NCBI GenBank assembly: GCA_025201705.1
Contig: MU616825.1
Coordinates: 1 to 38,919 of the forward strand
Source of the DNA: Dissophora ornata
Lineage: Eukaryota; Mortierellomycota; Mortierellomycetes; Mortierellales; Mortierellaceae
Direction of reading: 5' to 3'
DNA: 38,919 nucleotides
Made by a program: the position numbers and the translations under genes. Below are positions 30,573-38,919 of the stretch, piece by piece (the first letter of the stretch is position 1; every line of letters begins with the position of its first letter). The notes beneath the pieces were generated by a model. That model had not been told where the DNA came from. It made no database searches and saw only the letters and a program-made list of their open reading frames with translations.

Positions 30573-31661
30573 CTAAACCGAGTCTGCACTTCGCAGAAGC
30601 CTCGCGGCCTTGAGTGACTGGTATTCCTCACACGGCAACCACACCTGGCCTCCATCGACAATCCGTCGTCGTAGGTTGTAGATGAACACGCGGTTGTTTA
30701 AGACCTTCATCAGCCTGCAGAGCGACTGCGGCACTGCTGCTCGTCCAACATCGCCACCATATGATCGCCTTGCCTGCGTCAGCGCTGCCTGCTCAGAGTA
30801 TATGACAGGTTTTCCACTCTTGCGGTCGCCCCGACTCCGCACAGAGATCGCCCGGATCTCCCTGTCCCCAAGTCGGTACTTTTCTTTGATCGTGCGCTTA
30901 AGAAGGAAGCTCGTTGCAACCTCTTCTGGCATCGGCTCAGGATATATCTCAAAATGTGCCACTCGACAGCCCTTGCAAAGACGGATCGTCCACTCAACCC
31001 TTTCTTCTGTCACATCGCCATGAACTTGCTCGTTCGATACCTCTAACGCCGGCGAGCTTAATTCCACAGCCAGGGGCATCGCTGCGAGTCGTCCTCTCTG
31101 ACGCTTGCCATCGCATTGTCGGAAGCACTTCTCGCAAACCTGAAAACTAATAGCGCACATGTAAAGCATGTAGCTGTGTGAGGCAGATAGGTCTGAGATA
31201 GGCTTCATTGGCAGTGCCCGCTTTCGCGGTGGGCCATGCAAGCGCTTGTACCACAAGGACCAGATCTCTAGCCCTGTCACCATGCCGTACGCCGCCTTGT
31301 TGACAAGAGAGAGTCGAGCTAATTGAGACGGATACAGATACGAGCAGATTCTAGCCCAGACATCGACAGGAACCCTCATCTCATAGCAGCGCCCCTGCTG
31401 CGTGGAAGGATAGAGTAGTGTCCAAGTGGGCGATGTTGGACTAGGGGGGGCCGATGCCGTGCCCCAGTCCGAAAGGCCCTCAGAGGGCTCGAATACGACC
31501 TCCTCAAACGACTCACAACTGCTGTCGCTTGTGGAACCTTCGTCGTACGACTCAAGAGAGAGCTGGGAGAGCTGGCGACTGAGCGGTTCGATGTTGCTCC
31601 GCCCTCTGGTGCTGGCAAGAGGCGCACCTCCCTGTGCAAGATTCGATTGAGTTGGGCCCAT
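30573..31661 (-). CDS. F-box protein with paired cysteine motifs
   Basis: Predicted substrate receptor for an SCF ubiquitin ligase. A start at 31661 (MGPTQSNLAQ) gives 362 residues; the frame is open to 31859, but that upstream part is pyrimidine-rich leader-like sequence. Residues 1-90 are Ser-rich and disordered. The F-box is at about 93-140: RVPVDVWARICSYLYPSQLARLSL followed by VNKAAYGMVTGLEIWSLWYKRLHG. Beyond it, VCEKCFRQC (about 173) and RLCKGC (about 228) form two CxxC pairs that could bind one zinc ion. No leucine-rich, WD40 or kelch repeats are seen, so the substrate-binding part is unknown. An F-box fragment of similar sequence (ICEYLYPSQ) survives in the pseudogene at 22.2 kb. Confidence 0.8.
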   Translation of the reverse strand: MGPTQSNLAQGGAPLASTRGRSNIEPLSRQLSQLSLESYDEGSTSDSSCESFEEVVFEPSEGLSDWGTASAPPSPTSPTWTLLYPSTQQGRCYEMRVPVDVWARICSYLYPSQLARLSLVNKAAYGMVTGLEIWSLWYKRLHGPPRKRALPMKPISDLSASHSYMLYMCAISFQVCEKCFRQCDGKRQRGRLAAMPLAVELSSPALEVSNEQVHGDVTEERVEWTIRLCKGCRVAHFEIYPEPMPEEVATSFLLKRTIKEKYRLGDREIRAISVRSRGDRKSGKPVIYSEQAALTQARRSYGGDVGRAAVPQSLCRLMKVLNNRVFIYNLRRRIVDGGQVWLPCEEYQSLKAARLLRSADSV

Positions 31662-32057
31662 GCCTATTTCGATTTGAGATGGGTTGTTTTGTTGAGGCTG
31701 TCCGGTTGAGGCAGAGTCTGGTTTAGGCAGTGTGATGTGAGAACAGACTGGGACGGATAGGTAGAGGAAATACGGAAGAGAAGGGGCAGGATGGAACGAG
31801 AGCAAAGAGGACAAAAAAGGAGGCGAATACAAGGAAACATTTATCAGTGTGGACACCATTCGCCGATCTACCGTGATTTCATTTTCTCGTCTTGATCACC
31901 CCTTTCTTACACATGAGCTACATTGTCAGTCTCCTGTACTCTTCAGGGCCTATTCGAGAATGGTTCTATTGGTCGATCATATAATGCTACATTCATTCGG
32001 ATACAAATGGCGTCCCCCCCCCCTCTCCCCGTCTCTCATTTCCATGCTTTTCACCTC
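31662..32057. other. Spacer between the F-box and condensin genes
   Basis: Leader and promoter of the F-box gene and 3' end of CND2, both on the minus strand. The coding-strand leader is rich in C and T. A run of C residues lies near 32014-32022. No gene is seen. Confidence 0.5.
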
Positions 32058-35000
32058 CTATTGCTGCCTGATCACCAGCTCTGAAAGGTTTTCCGTCCCC
32101 TCGATCGACAAGTTCTTCTCGTTAGCAAGGTGCAGCAGACAGATGAAGCAAAACGGGACAGAGATGTCTTTCAGCTTCTGCTCCGGGTACATCTTGCCCA
32201 GTCCCCCGATGATCTCTGTAAACTTCTGCTCCTTCTTCACGTAGTCCTCGCCATCTTCGCCCTCGTCTTCCGTGTTCGCTTGCTCTTCCACATCCTCGCC
32301 CAGTTGCGCTCCATCATCACTCGCCTCCACGTTTGCCCTTTTCTTGCTCCTCATCCGGTCTAGGTCATTCCCTGCAGGCTGGCGCTTCAACGACTGCTGC
32401 GTCATCTCCTTCCAGATATTGTCTTTCAACTTTTTCACGTCAACCTTCTTCGCTGTCTTTGAGAAACTGATGAACGTTGCCTTGACCCTTTTTGGCTGCG
32501 ACACGAGCTGACTTGCATAGTCGTTTCCATCCCCAGCCAGTCCAAGTCCGAGACCCAGCCCACCATTCGCGCCAACTCCCATACTATCGCCTCCCACATT
32601 CGCAAAGAAGCCCTGTTCTTGGAAGCCATAGTCATCTTCATCATCCTCGATGTAATCGTTGTAGATCTGGGTTTGGTCCAATTGGTCTGTCAAAGCCGCA
32701 ACATCGCCACTGTCAACGTTGTTTGTGTGAGTAGCCCAGAACTCTTCATCTGGGAACGTGAGGTTGACTACAAAAAGCAAGCACATTGAAGACATTGAGT
32801 TGAATAGTCATGAGACTCAATTTTGAATATTGAAGGACCTGTTTAGATATATTACATGATTCGACCTCGGCGCTCGGCTGGAGGTATCCTGGCTGCTGCC
32901 TTCTTGTTTTCGACTTGATCTATCGGTGGTATATTGACGTGTCAGACAAATATCAAGGAAGAAACGTATGACGCTGTCGTTCCCATCCACGGCTTACAAT
33001 GAACGAGGGTTTCATGAACATGCGCAGGAGCTGCTTGGATGAAAAGTGAACGTCGTCTGGCAGCACATGCTTCGACTTCCTGTTTTCAGCCACGTTGGCT
33101 GCTGTGAACAAGAGAGACGACGCCTCTGCGGGTGCAAAGAGCTCGTCCTCGTCAACCTCAGGGGCATCCATGAAGTTGATCACCAGCGGAGCTTTTCCTG
33201 TTCTTTTCTTTTGTCCACCAACTTCTTCCTCGGCTGCAGGTGTAGAGGCGTCTCCACCCACAGGCGTGTTTTTCTCTATAACATGGCACATAAGAGGGTA
33301 TAATGTTCAATTGCTGACGCCTCCACATACACTTTGAACAAATACTTGAATACTGCCTCCAGCTGCTCACCTTTAGGGACGCGTCTCAATTTCCAGTGCT
33401 CTGGACCTGCCCAGTTGCGCAAAAGTGCCGAGTCAAAGTAGGAGTACATGTCCGGATGTCCCTTGACCAAGATATCCTCAGAGTCCACCATAAAATTGTT
33501 ATCGACACCGGGTCCTACGCGCTGCATCGCAATCTGCTCATCCAGGCCTCCGAATGCATCCTCGACCAATTGCTCCTGCTCTTCTTCCTTAGGCTCCTGT
33601 ATCGCTGGATCACGAGCAACGTGCTCGTCACTTTCGTCGTAAAGATCTGCCTGCCCGAGACCGTTATCAACGTCGTAATCGTCAAAGTCGTCTGCAGGGA
33701 CTGGCCCACTGTCGAATCCACTATCGTCGCCGTCGTGCGTATCCTCATCGTCCTCTTCATCATCATGGAACCGCTTCAAAAACGAAAGGTCCATTTCGGA
33801 AGATCCCGAAAGTTGAAAGTCCTTTAAGGACGGACAAATGTCCTTCTCAAAGATTTGATTTAGCGAAGGCAAAAACTTGGCTGCATATTGTAGGGAAACG
33901 TTAGTTGAATGACCTGAATAAGAAGAACCGGATATAGTGTCGTGATGTACACAAATCTACCTACAGCGAAGTCTCTGGATATCAATCATGGCGGCCTCAA
34001 CCTCAGTCTTCCTCTTGGACTTTTTCTTCTGGGCAAGTCCTTCAGCTTCCTGTTCATTGGCTGCTGATTCCTCTTGTTCCTCTTCCTCTTCTTCTTCTTC
34101 TTCGTCTTCTTCTTCATCGTCATCCCCTTCATCTCGAGCATCTCCTGCGTCAAAGATGATCTTTCCTTCAGCGTCGACGTTCAAGTGATTCAAAAGAAGG
34201 CCGCGTGCACCACCCTCGTCAAAGTCCGCAGAAGTCTTTTTGAACAGAGGGTCGACTGAGAACTCTAGATTGAATTTGTCGAGCGAGAGCGCACTAAAAT
34301 CTTTGGCAAGGGTGTTGCCACTGCGAGATGCATGCTAGGAATAGTAGATGTAGCGGTAAATAGCTGCACCACCCAAATTGCACACGCTAGTTAATCTATA
34401 AAATTTACCTTTCTCTTGGCAGGCTTGTCGTGCTCTTCATCGTCATCATCATGATCCTCGGTCCGACCTTCTTCAGGTCCCTCTATCAATGAAGATGATA
34501 TTTAGCATCAAATTCGCAGTAAACGCACGCCGCGAAACAGGATAGGGACATACTTGAACTTGTGGCAAGGCCACCAAGCAGCTTTGTAGTCTCTGTGGCA
34601 ACTGAGTCAACACGAGAGGTATAGATTTTGACACATCCGTCAAGTGTGCATGACGCTAATTTTTGTTTGTTTGTTTGTGGGTTTGAAGCCTGTCAGTTCT
34701 CCCGTCATTCTTTTTATGCTGATGCCATGGTTTCGCCGACAGAACATGCCAATTACCCTTCTGAAAGTTGATAGAGTCTCCTTCACGCAATAGCGACATC
34801 TCGTGGAAATAATCAATAAGAGCAAAGTTCCAGCTGTTGTTGGCGTTGATTTTCTATAAACAAAAACCCTCCCCTCTGGGAGCAGCAATTGTAAGTAAAT
34901 TGGTGTTGAAATGTGCTGACAGCGCAGCTGATATGAAGGCAGAATCGATGTTCAGTATTCCCTGAATAACTGGCACAACACGTACGTTATCAGTGGCGAG

Positions 35001-35435
35001 TTTTAGCCACTGCTCAAAGCTGTCCGCAGAAACCTTGAGAAGCGATGGCAGAGGTGTCTGATGTGACTCGACGACTCCCAAAAGACTACTTGAGCCACTG
35101 GGACGCAGCTTGCTACTGGGGCTGGCCGTGTTGTTGTTATTGTTATTCATACTCCTCCGCCTGTCGCCATCCTCAGTACCGGGTCCTGCATAAGAGAGTA
35201 ATGACCGCCTACGCGCTGCACGCTCATCGAGCAATGATCTCCTGCGGAGTGATTTCTCTTTGGCATCATCGTTCAGCTCTGTAGTACCGCCCAGGGGAAC
35301 CTCAATGTCCTGAAAGCGAGAAAAGGATGAGCCCTGCGGCGAAGTCCATGTGCTGTTGCTACCGCTATTTCCTCCGCTTTGGCCCTGCAGATTCTCCAAG
35401 CTCCTTCTTTGGTTTGGTGTCTGTTGTCCCAGCAT
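32058..35435 (-). CDS. CND2: Condensin complex subunit 2 (kleisin, CND2/Brn1/CAP-H)
   Basis: Kleisin that bridges the Smc2-Smc4 ATPase heads for mitotic chromosome compaction. Nine exons: 35435-34986, 34853-34757, 34655-34554, 34482-34409, 34334-33965, 33880-33371, 33275-32998, 32919-32856 and 32767-32058, totalling 2655 nt and 884 residues with every phase matching. Conserved blocks in order: FEQWLKLATDN joined to KINANNSWNFALIDYFHEM, then REGDSINFQKASCTLDG, CVKIYTSRVDSVATET, then VDPLFKKTSADFDEGGARG, an acidic Glu/Asp run, PSLNQIFEKDICPSLKDF, GPEHWKLRRVPKG, FLKP-equivalent RMFMKPSF, LTFPDEEFW, and the C-terminal winged-helix segment VPFCFICLLHLANEKNL that contacts an Smc head. The 64-bp exon 8 was found by phase and adds a basic segment. 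RRRSLLDE and RRRSLLSY near the N-terminus are likely kinase sites. Length is normal for fungal CND2. Confidence 0.95.
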
Positions 35436-35452
35436 CGTGTATGTGTGTCCGG

Positions 35453-35552
35453 TTTGGCGCGATGAAAGGATTATTGAGGAATGAAAATCTGTTCATCTCA
35501 CACACATTCATTCTCCAACGCGTCTCGTTTGAATTTGGAGATCACGTGATCT
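35453..35552 (-). promoter_or_regulatory. Cell-cycle-type promoter elements of the condensin gene
   Basis: Within 120 bp upstream of the CND2 ATG lie TTTGGCGC at 35453-35460 (E2F/MBF-type), ACGCGT at 35518-35523 (MluI box), and the perfect 14-bp palindrome AGATCACGTGATCT at 35539-35552 containing a CACGTG E-box. G1/S control of condensin genes through such boxes is plausible; binding is inferred. Confidence 0.5.
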
Positions 35553-36244
35553 GGCACACAGTTTTTTGGCGACGACTGCGTCCTCGTATTGGTCATCGAC
35601 CCAAAGGCTTTCGTGGTAATTGGTTTATCGAAGCATGGACGATATTTCGCCTGTTACAAGCCTGGCCCTGTTGGCCGTTGGGGTCCATTTTAGTGGCAAA
35701 CAAGAAGGCTGGCAAATTGGGTTGGTTGAATTTCAAGCAGTAGACAACTGCTGCCATGGCGGTGGTGGCCTCTTGTATGTCTATTTCATAGGTAAACAAC
35801 CAACCAACATGACTTACGGTTGTGTGTATCGGAATCGGGGACCTGATTCGGCCTTATTAGTGTACGCAGCATGACTGTCGCATTTACAGCGCACTTCACA
35901 GGCCACAGTTGCTGGGATGTTTGGCCATGGACAAGTAGTACAAATGCGACTTAATTTCGTGCACACGAATTGGTATGTTTGCGTGAGTTTTGTCTAACTG
36001 AGCTAATGCGATTAAAGCTTGCAGAACGTGAGCATGAATAGAACCCCCTCAAGACTTCTTAAGAATCGCTTTCCGGAATGTCTTTCACCAGACGGCTTGC
36101 TCTATGCTACAATATTTGTGCACCTCAACCCAACTTTTTTTTTTTTTTTTTTATTTATTTATTTCTTAACGTACTGAGTAACTATCGTTCTTGCTACTTT
36201 CCTTCCTTCATGTTCTTATGCTAGACTTCGTATCCTTCCTTTTT
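35553..36244. other. Intergenic region with a weak plus-strand frame
   Basis: A plus-strand frame at 35635-35874 begins MDDISPVTSLALLAVG and ends YRNRGPDSALLVYAA (79 residues). It has no recognised domain and starts 200 bp from the CND2 start, so it could be a divergent small gene or chance. A homopolymer of 18 T residues lies at 36135-36152 followed by TTTATTTATTTATT; read on the minus strand these AATAAA-type repeats could end the modular gene starting further right. Confidence 0.35.
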
Positions 36245-38919
36245 TTAACCGCGGTGGGGTCCCAAAAGGCTCAAGCGCTCCGATGTCAACTCCTCAGGCA
36301 ACTCCTCTCCAAAGTGTCCGTACAACTTCTTGGCAAAGAGCGCGACAATCTCGGGCAAGCGGAGGTTATCAATGGGAGTTGCCTCCTGAGCTTTACCGTC
36401 CGTCGAAGCCTCACCACGAGCATGTTCCATCAAACGCTGTCCAGACTGGTCATCCAGACGCATGAATCCTTCAAGCTCGTGGGGGGCATCCTGCCAACCT
36501 CCAACATGGAGCGAAACCCAGGCGCGGGGACGCAAGTGCGCGGGCAACTCTCTCAAAGGCACGGCTGTGCCGGAGCGGAGGTCAATAACCCCTTGGGGAG
36601 CTCCGGTATCGGCGTTAATGCCAACGTTGCCCAATTGGGGAAGGAGAGCGACTGTTATTGTTGGAGATAAAATAAATAGAAAAGCAATTAGTTCGGTGTA
36701 CCGAATGACAAGGTTCACGTAGTCATTCGGAAGCTCATATAGGGCGCCAACTTACAGTCAAAGGTGGTCGTCTTCTTTGATTCCTCCACACTGGTGGTTG
36801 CAGATCCAGATCCCGATCCATAATCTCCACCAGTGGCGGCGGCTCCCTCTTGGAAGAGAACCTTCTCACCAACGGAACGAACAACACTATCGTCGTGCGT
36901 CGAAATAATCGACTGCGTAGTGGACTGGACTTTATCGTCAACAATCACCTGCTGCTCGCGAGCGACAACCTCGGAAACCTCGTAATCCTCCACAACCTCC
37001 TCAACGTCCTCAGTCTCCTCAAATTCCTCGTACGTCTTCACCTGGTAAGACCAACGATCTAGAACACGTAATAAACCAAAAACACATTAGATGACTAGAA
37101 AATGCATAGAGACAACTTGAATGATTCATGACAAAAAACAAAACTTACCGCTCTCAACGGTCTTGCGCTGACTCCAATCAATGCCGTACCACTCCATATA
37201 AATGGTGTAGAAGGCAGCCTTGGCACACTCAATGGTCTCATGGGGTCCGTCGAGTTTGAAGTCGCTGTCGCTCCAGCGGATGTAGATGTAATAAGCCTTT
37301 GTCTTGGAATCGTAAAGCAATTGGGTGATATGCGTCACACCAGTATTCTTCTCGACCAGGACAGAATCATACACATCATCATCATAGTACACATAAGAGG
37401 TCTTGGCAATGGGACACCTTTCATCAACATGGGCCTTGCGGGTAGTGATGACCTGAACAGTTCGCTTCCAGACGCCATCAACCTTTTCCAATGCGCTGGC
37501 AGTGGCAGCACCTGCACCTCCAGCAAGGCGACGGAGCCAGGAGGTACCCTTAGTGACAGCAGGTTGTCCAACGACACCAGTCTCCTTCGTAGTGGTGACC
37601 ACCTTGACGATTTCCTCGCCCTCAATGACAGGCACTTCATGAGTGGTGGTGGTGGTGGTGGTGGTAGTGGTGGTGGTAGTGGTCTCCTCAGAAACTGGGA
37701 CATCCTTCTCGCGGGCGAGAATCACTTCAGCCTCCTTGTCATCTACAACCTCCTCGACTTCCTCCGTCTCCTCGAAGGTCTCGTGGGTGACGGTCTCGTA
37801 AGTCCACTTGTCTATATACATTGAACAGAAGAAACCACGAGTATTAGATACCGCCTTTGAAAATCACATACCAATTATTAAACAAATAGAGATGCACTTA
37901 CCAGAAGGAGCAACCTCGCGATCAGTCCACTCGACGTCGAACTTCTCCTTGTAGGCCACCTGGAAGGCATCCTTCGCGGATTCGATCGTCTTGTGGGGTC
38001 CATCCAACTTATAGTCGGTCTCACTCCAGCGGTAGTAGACGTAGTAAGCCTGAGAGTCAGTGTCGTACACAAGCTGAGTGACATGCTTGTTACCAGTCTC
38101 CTTGTCAACCAAGACAGCATCGTACACATCCTCATCGTAGTAGACGTAGGAAGTCTTGGCAATAGGCGACTTCTCGTCGACGTGGGCCTTGCGAGTAGTG
38201 ATCACCTTGACAGTGCGCTTCCACACTCCATCGATCTTGTGAATAGCTCCAGCAGCGGCCAAACCAGCGCCAACAACTGCAACACCAGCACCAAGGGCGA
38301 CAGCTCCGACAGCGTACTCGGCTCCATGAGCGACATGACCAGCGCCAGAAGCGACAGCTCCAGCAGCGGAACCGACTCCATGGGCGACATGACCGGCGCC
38401 AGAAGCGACAGCTCCTGCAGCGGCTCCTGCAGCGGTTTCTGCGCCAGAAATGACACGGCTGAGCCACGAGGGACCCTTGGAAACCGCTTCGCCACTCTTG
38501 GTAACGACAACAACCTCTGGGAGATCAGAAGGTGCAGCAGTAATAGCAGTAGTCTCGACAGTCTTCTCAACAATGTCTTCGACGGTAACAGACTCCAGAG
38601 TGCTAGTGACGATCGTGTCCTTGGATTTCACTTCCTCGTCAATCTTTTCTTGGATAGCAGGAATAGTGCTATGATCCCGACCAATAATGACTACGGCCTC
38701 CTTCTCATCGACAACCTCCTCGACCTCCTCAACCTCCTCGAAGGTCTCGTGGGTGACCGTCTCGTAGGTCCACTTGTCTATATACATTAAGTAGTATAAA
38801 CCTCGAGCATTAGATACTGCCTTCGAAAATCACATAAGGATCATTAAACAAATAGACATGTACTTACCAGAAGGAGCAACCTCGCGATCAGTCCACTCGA
38901 CGTCGAACTTCTCCTTGTA
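36245..38919 (-). CDS. Modular protein with tandem WGR-like domains, 5' end outside window
   Basis: Five exons in the window: 38919-38868 (partial), 38777-37902, 37811-37149, 37058-36756 and 36651-36245, all joined in phase 1, giving 766 residues plus an unknown N-terminal part. Modules repeat. Each starts DKWTYETVTHETFEEVEEV, continues with an acidic then variable linker, then GVWKRTVKVITTRKAHVDE, PIAKTSYVYYDEDVYD, and a block such as HVTQLVYDTDSQAYYVYYRW, YKLDGPHKTIESAKDAFQ and EWTDREV. That block follows the WGR fold of PARP enzymes (YxLQL...Y.V..RWG...A...F...W), though RWG is RWS here. The linker in one module is Gly/Ala-rich with GAVASGAGHVAHG repeats; in the next it has a poly-Thr run. 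A shorter third module and a distinct 135-residue C-terminal exon (LPEIVALFAKKLYGHFGEEL) close the protein. Gene structure is strong; the WGR relation is inferred. Confidence 0.8.
37640..37685. repeat. (GGT)n/(ACC)n microsatellite in a coding exon
   Basis: A GGT-rich trinucleotide run on the plus strand encodes about 14 threonines in the linker of one WGR-like module on the minus strand. Length variation would keep the frame. Confidence 0.85.
37812..37901 (-). repeat. 90-bp intron, duplicate of the intron at 38778-38867
   Basis: The introns before two successive WGR-like modules are both exactly 90 bp and align without gaps with about 15 mismatches by eye. The exon ends next to them (37902-37953 and 38868-38919) are identical over all 52 bp visible. 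This marks a duplicated exon-intron unit about 966 bp long. Confidence 0.9.
38778..38867 (-). repeat. 90-bp intron, partner copy of the intron at 37812-37901
   Basis: Second copy of the duplicated intron, with the same TATATAG acceptor and GTAAGT donor and the shared internal block ATTAAACAAATAGA. It separates the partial exon at the window edge from the first complete module. Confidence 0.9.

Noticed and set aside
31662..31859. N-terminal extension of the F-box protein with a hydrophobic start
   Set aside because: The apparent hydrophobic segment comes from pyrimidine-rich leader DNA; MGPTQSN at 31661 is the better start.
37620..37690. CRISPR-like or regulatory repeat
   Set aside because: It is a trinucleotide run encoding threonines in a eukaryotic coding exon.
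38000..38790. Long plus-strand frames opposite the WGR-like gene and opposite exons of the 24-28 kb gene
   Set aside because: They are antisense shadows of biased codons in repeat-rich exons, with no splice structure or motifs.

Overview
The window looks like nuclear DNA of a filamentous fungus. Genes carry several short introns of about 50-170 bp with GTAAGT-like donors and YAG acceptors, coding strands have pyrimidine-rich leaders, and eukaryotic genes (condensin CND2/Brn1, aprataxin/Hnt3, NIPA magnesium transporter, EEF1A-type lysine methyltransferase) are recognisable. The long serine-rich proteins, Sel1 and F-box relatives, and the decayed FEN/XPG-like family suggest an early-diverging mould of the Mortierella type. 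That placement is inference; no rRNA or tRNA gene was seen to confirm it.

Layout. 0-1.6 kb: an unrecognised acidic-repeat protein (+). 1.7-4.7 kb: NIPA magnesium transporter with a roughly 500-residue disordered tail (-). 5.3-9.2 kb: a possible tiny membrane protein, then a 1019-residue type II membrane protein whose anchor resembles Kre6/Skn1 but which has no glycosidase domain (-). 10.5-12.0 kb: five-exon aprataxin-like DNA repair protein (-). 13.4-15.9 kb: heavily mutated FEN/XPG-like nuclease pseudogene (+), running in frame into the promoter of a methyltransferase gene (16.0-16.8 kb, +). 17.2-18.0 kb: three-exon metallothionein with 27 cysteines (+). 18.3-18.9 kb: a decayed membrane-protein-like gene (-). 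19.3-21.1 kb: disordered basic protein with a KEN box (+). 21.6-23.8 kb: gene graveyard with an F-box/Sel1-repeat remnant. 24.0-29.0 kb: a 1594-residue repeat-rich protein whose first exons, found here by matching splice phases, include a perfect 18-bp coding minisatellite (-). 30.6-31.7 kb: F-box protein (-). 32.1-35.4 kb: nine-exon condensin subunit 2 (-). 36.2-38.9 kb, running off the window: a modular protein with tandem WGR-like domains (-).

The genes do not form an operon-like unit. Shared themes are DNA and chromosome biology (aprataxin, condensin, WGR-like domains that in other proteins sense DNA ends), metal handling (metallothionein, NIPA), and repeat-driven protein expansion. The most unusual element is the terminal gene: its phase-1 exon modules have been duplicated together with their introns, which is the best candidate for an undescribed protein family. 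Exon coordinates were worked out by hand from splice signals and reading phase; every multi-exon model given closes in frame, but none has transcript support.
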